NCBI GenBank assembly: GCA_031296105.1
Contig: JARLGJ010000020.1
Span: 124,001 to 188,000, forward strand
DNA: 64,000 bases
Reading direction: 5' to 3'
From: Acidobacteriota bacterium
GTDB lineage: Bacteria > Acidobacteriota > Terriglobia > Terriglobales > Acidobacteriaceae
Part shown: positions 1 to 8,462 of the stretch, piece after piece
How positions within the stretch are numbered: position 1 is the stretch's first letter
Layout: every line of letters starts with the position of its first letter
Program-made: the position numbers and the translations under genes
The notes under the pieces: model-generated
Database searches by the model: none
Seen by the model: the letters and a program-made list of their open reading frames with translations, nothing else
Told to the model about the DNA's origin: nothing

Positions 1-1
1 C

Positions 2-676
2 ACCTTGCAGTCGCGTTATACCAAGGACCATCCGGAGATCATCGAGCTGAAGGCGCAGATCGCGCGCCTGGAGGCCCAGGTGAAGGCCAATCCGTCCGCT
101 AGTACCGCGGCGGCCGGTGAGGCCACTCCGGACACTCCGGAGCTGCGACAGCTCAAGGTCGCACTGCGGTTGACGGAGGAGACGATCCGCAGCAAGAACG
201 CGGAGCGCGCCAGCCTGGCCGCGCAGATCGGCAGCGTGCAGTCCCGCCTGCAACTGAGTCCCGTGGTGGAGGAGCGCTACAAGGCGCTCACCCGCGACTA
301 TGAAACCGCCCTGCAGTTCTACAACGATCTTTTGAGCAAGTCGAAGCAATCGGAGATGTCCACGGATCTGGAGCGCCGGCAGGAGGGCGAGCAGTTCAGT
401 GTGATGGATGCGCCGGATTATCCCGTGCGTCCGTCGTTCCCTGACAAAATGAAGTTTTCGCTGGCCGGCTTCGGAGTTGGCGCCGTGGTGGGCCTTCTGC
501 TGGCCTTCCTGAAAGAAAGAAGAGAGCAGTACCTGCGTAATGAGGTGGATGTGCTGCGCGTATTGCAGCTTCCGTTGCTCGTCGGTATTCCCGAGTTGCC
601 GTCCGGGGATGACGCCGCGCGCAAAACGGGCGTGTTGCGCGCCTGGAGAAGTCTTCTGGGGGGCGCTCGCGTTTAA
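2..676 (+). CDS. Wzz/GumC-type polysaccharide chain-length determinant protein, C-terminal part (5' truncated by window edge)
   Basis: Reading frame is open from the window edge, so only the last ~224 residues are seen. They begin with a Wzz-type segment (QSRYTKDHPEIIELKAQI) followed by a long predicted coiled coil rich in Leu, Glu and Arg. A Pro-rich stretch (APDYPVRPSFPDK) and one hydrophobic segment (LAGFGVGAVVGLLLAFL) then lead to a short cytoplasmic tail. This is the usual end of Wzz/GumC inner-membrane co-polymerases that set exopolysaccharide chain length with a tyrosine kinase. The separate autokinase two genes downstream fits that role. Spacing to the next gene is only 6 bases, so they are probably one operon. 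Family assignment is firm; the exact subfamily (XrtA-associated) is inferred from the neighbours. Confidence 0.88.
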   Translation, partial: TLQSRYTKDHPEIIELKAQIARLEAQVKANPSASTAAAGEATPDTPELRQLKVALRLTEETIRSKNAERASLAAQIGSVQSRLQLSPVVEERYKALTRDYETALQFYNDLLSKSKQSEMSTDLERRQEGEQFSVMDAPDYPVRPSFPDKMKFSLAGFGVGAVVGLLLAFLKERREQYLRNEVDVLRVLQLPLLVGIPELPSGDDAARKTGVLRAWRSLLGGARV

Positions 677-682
677 TCACCG

Positions 683-1582
683 ATGTATGAAAAACACTTT
701 CAGCTTCAAACAGCACCGTTCAGCCTGAATCCTGATCCCAGGTTTCTCTACGTCACGCCTTCCTTTCGCGAGGCGATTGCGACCCTGGCATACGGCATAA
801 CCAATCGCCGCGGCTTTGTGCTTTTGACCGGCGACGTGGGCACGGGCAAAACGACGCTGCTCAACGTCTTTGTGCAGTGGCTCGTCAATCAATCGGCGTG
901 CACGGCATTCGTCTTCAATCCGCGCCTCGATCCCGACGAGTTCGTGTCGTTCATGATGGCGGACTTCGGAGTGCCATGTAATGCACGTTCCAAAAGCGAG
1001 CGTCTGATTGCCCTGAATCAATGGCTGCTGGAACTCCAGCACGATGGCCGCCCGGCGGTGCTGATTGTGGATGAGGCGCAGCAGCTCAGCGAAGAGACCC
1101 TCGAAGAGCTCCGCCTGCTGACCAACCTGGAGACGCCGACGCAGAAGCTTTTGCAGATCGTGCTCTCCGGGCAGAGCGAACTGGAAGGGATACTGGCGCG
1201 GCCCTCGCTGCGGCAGCTTAAGCAGCGCATCAGTCTGCGCTGCAAAACACTGCCGCTCTCTTCGGCGCAGACCATCGAGTACATTGCCCGGCGCGTGCAG
1301 GTGGCTGGCGGCAGCGCCAACCGCATTTTTCTCCCCGAGGCGTTCGAGACGATCTACCGCTACTCGGAGGGGACAGTCCGTTTGGTGAACCTGATCTGCG
1401 AAAACGCGCTGATGGGTGCCTTCTGCGACGATGAGCCGATGGTGGGCGCACGGCACGTGGAGCAGGCCGCGCAGGAACTGGAGTTGGAAGATCCCGCGGC
1501 TCCCGATGAAGAGTTGGATGAAGTTGCCGCAAACAATGCGGCGCGACGCGTAACCAAAGCTGGAAAAGGAACCGACGAATGA
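683..1582 (+). CDS. ExeA/GspA-like AAA ATPase, XrtA/PEP-CTERM-associated type
   Basis: A 299-residue P-loop ATPase. The N-terminus (MYEKHFQLQTAPFSLNPDP) is the hallmark of the ExeA-like ATPase found in XrtA exopolysaccharide loci. Walker A is GDVGTGKT at about residues 50-57, and Walker B is AVLIVDEAQ at about 125-133. An Arg-rich sensor region (QLKQRISLRCKTLPLS) follows. No membrane segment or peptidoglycan-binding domain is visible, unlike full-length ExeA, so it is probably cytoplasmic. It sits between the chain-length protein and the tyrosine kinase and overlaps the kinase by 4 bases (ATGA), implying translational coupling. The likely role is energising or sensing polysaccharide assembly or export; the exact substrate is unknown. 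Confidence 0.88.
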   Translation: MYEKHFQLQTAPFSLNPDPRFLYVTPSFREAIATLAYGITNRRGFVLLTGDVGTGKTTLLNVFVQWLVNQSACTAFVFNPRLDPDEFVSFMMADFGVPCNARSKSERLIALNQWLLELQHDGRPAVLIVDEAQQLSEETLEELRLLTNLETPTQKLLQIVLSGQSELEGILARPSLRQLKQRISLRCKTLPLSSAQTIEYIARRVQVAGGSANRIFLPEAFETIYRYSEGTVRLVNLICENALMGAFCDDEPMVGARHVEQAAQELELEDPAAPDEELDEVAANNAARRVTKAGKGTDE

Positions 1583-2532
1583 GCCGCATTTTAGAAGCGC
1601 TGCGCAAGGCCCGTCAGACTCCAACGGGAGCCGTGGAGAACCTGCCGGATGTCGAGGAGATTATTGCCACGGGAAGCCATGCCGTGGCCGGCGCCGTCGC
1701 GCATTCGCCCACCGCGCTGCCCGAGGGCATGGAGAAACTGCTGTCCAATCCTCCGGCGGAGACTTTCCTTACCGTCGAGGACCGCCCGCTGCTGCTGAGC
1801 TGCCGCCAATGCGACTGGCCGAAGTCCACCGAGCGGCTGGCCTTCCTGAATGAGAAGGCGGAGATCTCCGGCAAAGAGCAATTCCGTACCTTGCGCTCTC
1901 TGCTGTACCAGGTGCGCTCGCGCGGGGAGTTGAAGGTGGTCACCGTTTCCAGCGCCATCCCCGGCGAAGGCAAGAGTTTCGTCGCCGCCAACCTGGCGCA
2001 CGCTTTTTCCGCGCAGAGCGGACGCCGCGCGTTGTTGATTGATGCCGACATGCGCAAGGCGACCGGGCTGGTGGGAACGTTGGATGCGCCCAGCTCGCCG
2101 GGTTTGACCGAATACCTGCTGGGGGAGAAGCAATTGGAAGACATCCTGCAGGTGGGCAAGCTGCCGCGTTTGTACCTGATTCCCGCGGGCCGCCGCATTC
2201 CACAGCCTGGAGAGCTGATCGGCGATCCGAAATTCGGGGCGCTACTCGAACAGCTTAAGCCGCTCTTTGATTGGATTGTCATTGACACTCCTCCGGTGCT
2301 GCCCACGGCTGACGCGCGGGTGATTGCCGACGTGAGCGACGGTGTGCTGCTGGTGGTCAACTCCAAAACACACTCCGAGCTGGCGCGACGCGCGGCGCAG
2401 GAGTTCCGGCACGACAGCGTGCTGGGCGTGGTGCTCAACCGGGCCGCGGATGTGTCCGACGCGCGCTACCCGGGATATGGCTACGGCTATGGATATGGTT
2501 ACGGTTATGGGACGGAGAAGACCGGTTCCTAG
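1579..2532 (+). CDS. BY-type tyrosine autokinase (CpsD/CapB-like) with Gly-Tyr-repeat tail
   Basis: A 317-residue cytoplasmic kinase of the bacterial BY-kinase family. It starts with MSRILEALRKAR, the N-terminus typical of XrtA-associated autokinases. Walker A (SSAIPGEGKS, about 124-133), Walker A' (ALLIDADMR, about 151-159) and Walker B (WIVIDTPP, about 232-239) are all present. The C-terminus is an uninterrupted Tyr cluster: Tyr at 297 and then every second residue from 300 to 310, seven in all, alternating with Gly. Such clusters are the autophosphorylation sites of the family. No transmembrane domain is present, so it should work with the separate chain-length protein encoded two genes upstream. 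It overlaps the preceding gene by 4 bases. Confidence 0.92.
   Translation: MSRILEALRKARQTPTGAVENLPDVEEIIATGSHAVAGAVAHSPTALPEGMEKLLSNPPAETFLTVEDRPLLLSCRQCDWPKSTERLAFLNEKAEISGKEQFRTLRSLLYQVRSRGELKVVTVSSAIPGEGKSFVAANLAHAFSAQSGRRALLIDADMRKATGLVGTLDAPSSPGLTEYLLGEKQLEDILQVGKLPRLYLIPAGRRIPQPGELIGDPKFGALLEQLKPLFDWIVIDTPPVLPTADARVIADVSDGVLLVVNSKTHSELARRAAQEFRHDSVLGVVLNRAADVSDARYPGYGYGYGYGYGYGTEKTGS
2472..2512 (+). repeat. Tandem 6-bp repeat coding the Gly-Tyr tail of the tyrosine kinase
   Basis: Six or so imperfect copies of a GGNTAT/GGNTAC hexamer encode alternating Gly-Tyr residues. The array lies inside the kinase gene, just before its stop codon. Slipped-strand changes would add or remove phospho-acceptor tyrosines without shifting the frame. 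Confidence 0.8.
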
Positions 2533-2550
2533 AAGAACTGGCGCGGAAGA

Positions 2551-3522
2551 GTGATTGTGAAAGACGTTTCGATCATCATCGTGAACTGGAACACGCGGGA
2601 GTTTCTGGACGCCTGTCTGGGTTCGTTGCGCGCCTCCTCGGCCGCGCTCGACCTGGAGATTCTGGTGGTGGACAATGCCTCTTCCGATGGCAGCCAGGAG
2701 ATGGTTCGCGTCAAATATCCCGAGGTTGTGCTGATCGAAAATCGTGAGAACCTGGGCTTTGCCAAGGCCAACAACATTGGCTTGCGCCAGGCCACGGGAC
2801 GTTACCTGGCACTCATCAACTCCGATGTGACCGCGCCCGCCGGCTGTCTGCCGAGCATTGTGGAATATATGGACCGCGCATCCGAGGTAGGAATGCTGGG
2901 GCCGAAGATGTTGACTCCCTCTGGCGCCTGGGGTCCGTCCTCCATGCGGCGTCCGACGCTGGCCATCTGGGCGGTTCATGCGTTTGGATTGGCGGGTGTG
3001 CTTCCCGCTTACAGCCTGCACATGGAAAAGTTCGACCACGAGCGCACGCAGCCGGTGGACGTGTTGAACGGCTGGTTCTGGGTGGTGCGCGGCGAGGCCT
3101 ATCGCCAGGTTGGCGGCCTGGACGAGCGCTTTTTTATGTACGGCGAGGACATTGACTGGTGCCATCGTTACGCCGATGCCGGCTGGGAGGTTGTGTACTT
3201 TGCCGGAGCCGAGGCCACGCACTACGGCGGCGGAAGTTCCAAGCGCGCGCCGGTGCGCTTTTACGTGGAGATGCAGCGCGCCAACCTGCAGTACTGGCAA
3301 CTGCACCACGGGCGATTGTCGCAGGTTGCTTACCTGGCATTGGTCGCGCTGCATCAGTCATTCCGTGCGGCGGGATATTCCCTGCAATACCTGCTGCGTC
3401 CGGCGGGCCGCGAAGAGAGCGGCTTTAAGGTGGCGCGCAGCGTGGCCTGCCTGCGCTGGCTGGCGGGCGGAGTGAATCCAGCGGTCAAATCCCGCGCGCA
3501 AGGAAGCGCAAAACATGCTTGA
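2551..3522 (+). CDS. Glycosyltransferase family 2 (rhamnosyltransferase-like)
   Basis: A 323-residue GT-A fold transferase. The N-terminal strand and nucleotide-sugar motifs are clear: SIIIVNWNTREFL, then VVDNASSDGS, then LINSDV as the DXD-type metal site. Further on, GGLDERFFMYGEDIDWCHR carries the ED motif expected for the catalytic base of the GT2 rhamnosyltransferase-like branch. It should add a sugar to a lipid-linked intermediate at the inner face of the membrane. The start is uncertain: GTG at 2551 or GTG at 2557 (VKDVSIII) both work, and the spacing from the kinase stop is 18 or 24 bases. It overlaps the next glycosyltransferase by 8 bases, supporting a single operon. Confidence 0.88.
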   Translation: MIVKDVSIIIVNWNTREFLDACLGSLRASSAALDLEILVVDNASSDGSQEMVRVKYPEVVLIENRENLGFAKANNIGLRQATGRYLALINSDVTAPAGCLPSIVEYMDRASEVGMLGPKMLTPSGAWGPSSMRRPTLAIWAVHAFGLAGVLPAYSLHMEKFDHERTQPVDVLNGWFWVVRGEAYRQVGGLDERFFMYGEDIDWCHRYADAGWEVVYFAGAEATHYGGGSSKRAPVRFYVEMQRANLQYWQLHHGRLSQVAYLALVALHQSFRAAGYSLQYLLRPAGREESGFKVARSVACLRWLAGGVNPAVKSRAQGSAKHA

Positions 3523-4411
3523 ACCCAAATACGCCCTTGTTACCGCTGCCTATAACGAAGAGAACTATCTTGGCCGCACGCTTGATTCGGTGGTGCAGCA
3601 AACGCTGCGGCCGGTGCGGTGGGTGATCGTGAGCGATGCCTCCACGGATCGCACGGATGAGATTGTGCTCTCCTACCAGGAGCGCTATCCCTTCATTCAA
3701 CTGGTGCGCATCACCGAGGATCATCCGCGGAACTTTGCCGCCCAGGTCTATGCCATCCGCCGCGGCGTGGAAGCGCTGGCCGACGTGGAGTTCGATTTTC
3801 TCGGCAACCTCGACGCCGATATTTCCTTTGCGCCGGATTACTTTCAGCAGTTGTTTGCGCGCTTTGCCGCCAATCCGCGGCTGGGTTTAAGCGGCGGCGT
3901 GATTCGCGAGCTGGATGGCTCGTTGACGGTCGCGCCCGAGGGCGAACTGTTGCAGTCCGTTCCCCACGCCATTCAAATGTTCCGCCGCGAATGCTTTGAG
4001 GATGTGGGCGGCTACCCCGCGCTGCGCTTTGGCGGCCCGGATACTTATGCGGAAGTGATGGCGCGCATGAAGGGCTGGGAAGTGCAGGGCTTCGCTGATT
4101 TGGTGGTGCAGCACTATCGCCTCACCGGCAGCGCCGGGGGCGTGTTGCGCGGGCGCTTTCGCCAGGGACGCATGGATTACACGCTCGGCTATGGCGCCTT
4201 GTTTGAGTTCTTCAAGTGCCTGCGCCGTTTGCGCGAGAAGCCCGCCGTGCAGGGCGCGGTCACGCGGCTGGCCGGATATTGCTGGTCGGCTGTGGCGCGC
4301 ACGCCGCGCGCCGTCTCGCGGAAGTTCATCGAATTCCTGCGCGCCGAGCAGCAGGACCGTCTCTTATCGCGGGTTCGCTGGTTGCCCGGGATGCGGCGCA
4401 GAGCACATTAA
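3515..4411 (+). CDS. Glycosyltransferase family 2
   Basis: A 298-residue GT2 enzyme. It begins YALVTAAYNEENYL, the usual nucleotide-binding first strand, and continues with VIVSDASTDRTDEI and FLGNLDADISF, whose DAD is the metal/nucleotide motif. A region around GGYPALRFGGPDTYAE resembles the acceptor-side loop of the family. There are no long hydrophobic segments at the C-terminus, so it is likely a soluble or peripheral transferase rather than a processive synthase. It overlaps the upstream transferase by 8 bases. Acceptor and donor sugars cannot be read from the sequence. Confidence 0.86.
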   Translation: MLEPKYALVTAAYNEENYLGRTLDSVVQQTLRPVRWVIVSDASTDRTDEIVLSYQERYPFIQLVRITEDHPRNFAAQVYAIRRGVEALADVEFDFLGNLDADISFAPDYFQQLFARFAANPRLGLSGGVIRELDGSLTVAPEGELLQSVPHAIQMFRRECFEDVGGYPALRFGGPDTYAEVMARMKGWEVQGFADLVVQHYRLTGSAGGVLRGRFRQGRMDYTLGYGALFEFFKCLRRLREKPAVQGAVTRLAGYCWSAVARTPRAVSRKFIEFLRAEQQDRLLSRVRWLPGMRRRAH

Positions 4412-4450
4412 TCATTTTTTTTATTTCAGGACTCACGGCACACTTCCTCT

Positions 4451-5644
4451 ATGAGAATTTGTCTCATTGCGCACCGGTTTTACGACAACAACACGCACAT
4501 GATGCAGTTTGCGAATGCGCTGGTCCGGCGCGGCGATCAGGTGGACGTTATCTCCCTGCGCTCGCCGGGGGCCTCCGCGCGGGAAAACGTTGAGGGCGTG
4601 AACGTCTATCGCATTCAGCATCGCAGCATCACCGAGCGGCATCCGCTGCAGTACCTGTTTCGCATGTTGCGATATCAGTTGAAGACCACGTTTCTTCTAG
4701 CGTGGCTGCACTTGCGCCACCCCTACGACCTGATTCATGTGCAGGCCGTGCCGGACTTCCTGGTCTTCAGCGCCCTGGTGCCAAAATTGATGGGCACGCC
4801 CGTGCTGCTCGACCTGCGCGACGTCATGCCGGAGTTGTATGCCAGCAAGTTCGGCCGCTCCATGGATTCGACGGCGGTGCGCGTGCTGCTGCAAATCGAG
4901 CGCTGGTCCACGCGTTTTGCCTCGCACGTCATCATCGCCAACCCGGTGTGGATGGAAAAAATCAGCCGCCGCGCCGTGCCTCCGGAAAAGTGCACGATGA
5001 TCTGGTACTACCCGGACCCGCAGTACTTCCAGCCCCAGCCGCGCGTGCCGGGCGAGAAGAAGATCATGATGTATCCCGGCACCATTAGTTGGCACCAGGG
5101 CGTGGATATTGCCGTTCGCGCGTTTCCCAGGATTTTGCAAGCCATCCCCGGGATGGAGTTTCACATCTACGGAGTTGGGGACTCCTGGCGCGACCTTGCG
5201 GCCCTGGTTGCCGAACTCGGCTTGGAGAAATCGGTACTTATGATGCCTGCGCTGCCGTTGCCGCAGATCATCCAAAAAATGTCAGAGTGCGATGTGGCCA
5301 TTGTGCCCAAACGCGTCAGTTCGCGTTTCGGCAATGAAGCCGCCAGCACCAAGATCTCCGAATTCATGGCGCTCGGGGTGCCGGTGGTTGCCAGCCGCAC
5401 GGAAGTAGAGAGCCGCTTCTTCAATGACTCGGAGCTGCGGTACTTTGAACCGGAGAACGAAGAGGCGCTGGCCGAAGCCGTGATTGAAGTTTGCACCAAT
5501 GATGAGGTCCGCGAACGTCTCATCCGTAACGGACTTGCCTATGTGCATGAACACGGATGGAGCGAGGGCATGCAAGTGTACCGGCAACTCGTTGACCGGA
5601 TCACCGGCCATCCCGTGGAAGAGGGTGTGGTAAGACAGGCGTGA
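4451..5644 (+). CDS. Glycosyltransferase family 4 (GT-B fold)
   Basis: A 397-residue GT-B enzyme. The N-terminal half starts MRICLIAHRFYDNNTHMMQFANALVRRGDQVDVIS, of which the first 20 residues are the acceptor-domain strand and helix. The C-terminal half has the GT4 features IMMYPGTISWHQG, then VPKRVSSRFGNEAASTKISE, where the usual EPFG/E-x7-E region is modified. It ends with a VHEHGW segment near the C-terminus, as in many GT4 proteins. It lies 39 bases after the previous transferase in the same direction. No strong ribosome-binding site precedes the ATG, so the start is moderately certain. It probably extends or caps the polysaccharide repeat unit. Confidence 0.87.
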   Translation: MRICLIAHRFYDNNTHMMQFANALVRRGDQVDVISLRSPGASARENVEGVNVYRIQHRSITERHPLQYLFRMLRYQLKTTFLLAWLHLRHPYDLIHVQAVPDFLVFSALVPKLMGTPVLLDLRDVMPELYASKFGRSMDSTAVRVLLQIERWSTRFASHVIIANPVWMEKISRRAVPPEKCTMIWYYPDPQYFQPQPRVPGEKKIMMYPGTISWHQGVDIAVRAFPRILQAIPGMEFHIYGVGDSWRDLAALVAELGLEKSVLMMPALPLPQIIQKMSECDVAIVPKRVSSRFGNEAASTKISEFMALGVPVVASRTEVESRFFNDSELRYFEPENEEALAEAVIEVCTNDEVRERLIRNGLAYVHEHGWSEGMQVYRQLVDRITGHPVEEGVVRQA

Positions 5645-5742
5645 GCGATTCCCCCGCGCTCGCGGATAGCTTTTGAATCGAATCGCCGCCGCTCCGCCAA
5701 TTCCGTGCCTTTACGGCGGAGCGCGGCATAGCATCCAAACCT

Positions 5743-6846
5743 ATGGCAATTGCCGCTCAAGAAAGGTTCCGCGTGCTCGCCTCTGAGAAGAATGCAGCCG
5801 CGGTTTATACAATCGATCCCGTCACCGATGGGCGATGGGAGCGGCTTGTTGCCGCGCATCCGCGTGGCGGCGTCTTTCATGGCTGCGGCTGGCTGCGTGC
5901 GCTGCAGCAGACGTATGGCTACCGTCCCCTGGCGTTGACCACAACTCCGCCCAACGAGGCGTTGCGCAATGGGATTGTTCTGTGTGAGGTCGATAGCTGG
6001 CTCACCGGCCGGCGGCTGGTCTCTCTGCCCTTTTCCGATCACTGCGATCCCTTGCTGGATACGGCGGAAAATGGCGAAGTGCTGCTGGCTGCGCTGCGCG
6101 ACAGATTGGCCAAACGCCGCTTGCGCTATATCGAGTTGCGTCCGCACATGGAGTTCGACGCGATGGAGCAGCAGGAACAGATGCACAGCGGCAAAAGCTT
6201 TGCGCTGCACGTCGTCGCCCTGGAGCGCCCGCTGGAAGAGTTGTACCGCTCGCTGCACAAGAGCTGCATCCAGAGCAAGATTGCGCGCGCCGGCCGCGAG
6301 GGGCTGCACTACGAGGAAGGACACAGCCGCGAGCTGATCGAGAAGTTTTTCGGGCTGATGCTGCTCACGCGCAAACGCCACGGCGTTCCGCCGCAGCCCA
6401 TTGCCTGGTTCCATGCGTTGGCCCGCAATCTTGGCAGTGCCATGTCGGTGCACCTTGCCTTAAAAGATGGAGTGCCCGTGGCGGCGCTGCTGACAATGGA
6501 TTGCAAGGAAACCGTGACGTATAAATACGGCTGCTCCGACGAACGTTATGCGGCACTCGGCGGCACACCGTTTCTTTTCTGGAAGGTCTTCGAGCGTGCG
6601 AAGGAAAAGGGGATGCGCGCGCTCGATTTGGGGCGCACCGACCTGGACAATCCGGGGCTGCTGGATTTCAAGCGCAGGCTCGGCGGTGTCATGCAACAAC
6701 TGACGTACTTTCGATTCTGCGAGCACGCTCCGGAAGCAGTGAAACAACCTTCGCGCCTGGCGCCGCTGGTGCATCGCGCAGTGGAGATGGCGCCGCAGAG
6801 TCTGCTTGTATTGGCAGGACGAATACTCTACCGGCATGCCGGCTAA
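5743..6846 (+). CDS. FemAB-family / GNAT-fold protein, XrtA/PEP-CTERM-associated type
   Basis: A 367-residue protein of the FemAB/peptidoglycan bridge-forming superfamily with duplicated GNAT folds. Recognisable stretches are GGVFHGCGWLRALQQTYGY near residue 40, SKIARAGREGLHYEEG at about 180, and LDLGRTDLDNPGLLDFKRRL near residue 300. The last matches the C-terminal GNAT core seen in FemAB-like proteins of XrtA exopolysaccharide loci. These proteins are thought to transfer an aminoacyl or acyl group onto a saccharide; the substrate is unknown. It follows the GT4 gene after about 100 bases on the same strand. The family assignment is strong; the XrtA label is from family knowledge and neighbours. 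Confidence 0.8.
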   Translation: MAIAAQERFRVLASEKNAAAVYTIDPVTDGRWERLVAAHPRGGVFHGCGWLRALQQTYGYRPLALTTTPPNEALRNGIVLCEVDSWLTGRRLVSLPFSDHCDPLLDTAENGEVLLAALRDRLAKRRLRYIELRPHMEFDAMEQQEQMHSGKSFALHVVALERPLEELYRSLHKSCIQSKIARAGREGLHYEEGHSRELIEKFFGLMLLTRKRHGVPPQPIAWFHALARNLGSAMSVHLALKDGVPVAALLTMDCKETVTYKYGCSDERYAALGGTPFLFWKVFERAKEKGMRALDLGRTDLDNPGLLDFKRRLGGVMQQLTYFRFCEHAPEAVKQPSRLAPLVHRAVEMAPQSLLVLAGRILYRHAG

Positions 6847-6978
6847 AGTTACTCTGGAACTGCTTTAACTTCGGGCATTATGCCAACTCTCGGCATCGCC
6901 GCCGGTTGTGTGCTGCTCTTCCGGCGGCGATGTAAATCACCCACGTGTCTAACCTGAATTCTGGATGTTGATTGCGCC

Positions 6979-8352
6979 ATGACAAACGAGCTCACAAAAT
7001 ACTTCCAGTTACCGGATTCTCTTTTCACCGTTTCCAGCGAGCAGGACGCGGCGTCTCCGCGCGGGTTCTTTACCTTTGGCGACGGCGTCACGCTCTACGG
7101 GCGCTGCCGCCAGGTATCTCCAGGGCCTGAAGGAACCCTTCCCGACGCGTTGTCATTCGCCTCCGGATGCGAGGGTGTGGTCCGTCTTCCCTTCGACTTC
7201 GACGAAGTGGTTCACGACATGCGGTGGGAGGAGTATGTTCCCGCCAGCTCGGAGCGGATGCTGCGCGGCAGCGTGCGCATGGCGTACTACATGCTCCGTC
7301 CGTTTATGTCGGTGCGCATTCGCAAATACTTGCAGCGCATCTACCTGTCAGGCTGGCAGCGCGTGACCTTTCCGCACTGGCCGGTGGAGCGCTCGGTGGA
7401 CACTCTGATGGAGCGCACGCTCGCCCTGGGAATGAAGTCGATCGGCGCTAGCAGCGTGCCGTTTATCTGGTTCTGGCCTGAGGGTCATCAGAGTTGCGCG
7501 ATTGTGACCCACGACGTGGAAACCACCGCCGGCCGCGACTTCTGCTCCACACTGATGGACATCGACGAATCGTGCGGTATGAAGTCATCGTTCCAGGTTG
7601 TGCCCGAGGAACGCTACACCGTGCCGGAGGAATATCTGGAGAGCATTCGCCAGCGTGGCTTTGAAGTGAACGTGCACGACCTGAATCACGATGGAATGCT
7701 ATACCGCAACGAGGAGACTTTCCGCCAGCGCGTAGTGGAGATCAATCGCTATGGCAAGGAGTTCCGCGCGCGCGGCTTCCGTGCCGGCGTCATGTACCGC
7801 AACCAGCGCTGGTTTCACCTGCTGGACTTCGAATACGACATGTCCGTGCCCAGCGTGGCGCACCTGGAGCCGCAGCGCGGAGGCTGCTGCACCAACCTGC
7901 CGTACTTCATGGACAACCTGGTGGAGTTGCCGCTGACCACTACGCAGGATTACGCGCTCTTCCATCTGGTGAACAGCCGCTCGATGAAAATCTGGGAGAC
8001 GCAGATTGCCGCGCTGCACCAGCATCACGCACTGATCAGCGTGCTTACGCATCCCGACTACCTGATGGAGCCTTGGTCGCGCGAACTCTATCTCCGCCTG
8101 CTGCGGCACATTGCCGAATTCGCAAAAAATGATGGGATGTGGCTGGCGCTGCCCGGCGCGGTGAACGATTGGTGGCGCTACCGCAATGGCCTGAAGCTGA
8201 AGGCCGACGGCCAAGGCTGGCGCATTGAGGGTGACGCGGAAGGCCGCGCGCGCATTGCCTATGCGATCCTCGACGGCGATGGCATCCGTTACAGCCTGGA
8301 GGCTCCGCAGGATGCGCTGCCGGAGTTGCAGGGCGGTGGACACGGCAGGTAG
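6979..8352 (+). CDS. NodB-like polysaccharide deacetylase-family protein (CE4 homologue)
   Basis: A 457-residue protein with a central deacetylase-like barrel. The metal-site style segments are visible: CAIVTHDVETTAGRDF (Asp of the THDVE motif), then VNVHDLNHDGMLY, which gives an H-x3-H arrangement, and GFRAGVMYRN, the usual RAP-like strand. LISVLTHPDYL supplies a late histidine. The first ~180 residues and last ~70 residues lie outside the barrel and are not recognised. The family removes N-acetyl groups from polysaccharide. Position at the end of the glycosyltransferase operon suggests it modifies that polymer. A strong intrinsic terminator follows 58 bases after the stop. Confidence 0.75.
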   Translation: MTNELTKYFQLPDSLFTVSSEQDAASPRGFFTFGDGVTLYGRCRQVSPGPEGTLPDALSFASGCEGVVRLPFDFDEVVHDMRWEEYVPASSERMLRGSVRMAYYMLRPFMSVRIRKYLQRIYLSGWQRVTFPHWPVERSVDTLMERTLALGMKSIGASSVPFIWFWPEGHQSCAIVTHDVETTAGRDFCSTLMDIDESCGMKSSFQVVPEERYTVPEEYLESIRQRGFEVNVHDLNHDGMLYRNEETFRQRVVEINRYGKEFRARGFRAGVMYRNQRWFHLLDFEYDMSVPSVAHLEPQRGGCCTNLPYFMDNLVELPLTTTQDYALFHLVNSRSMKIWETQIAALHQHHALISVLTHPDYLMEPWSRELYLRLLRHIAEFAKNDGMWLALPGAVNDWWRYRNGLKLKADGQGWRIEGDAEGRARIAYAILDGDGIRYSLEAPQDALPELQGGGHGR

Positions 8353-8410
8353 AAAGCGTTTTTAGAAAAGATTGCCGGGCGGAGAAAACTCGCTCCCTGC
8401 CGGTAAAAGG

Positions 8411-8441
8411 AAAGCCGCGGAATGTCCGCGGCTTTCTTTTT
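8411..8441 (+). terminator. Intrinsic terminator ending the + strand polysaccharide operon (possibly bidirectional)
   Basis: Perfect 10-bp stem AAAGCCGCGG / CCGCGGCTTT with a 5-base loop, followed by CTTTTT. The A/T-rich flank on the other side could also serve the convergent gene ending at 8463. Confidence 0.9.
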
Positions 8442-8462
8442 GCTTGCAGTAAATTTTCGAGT

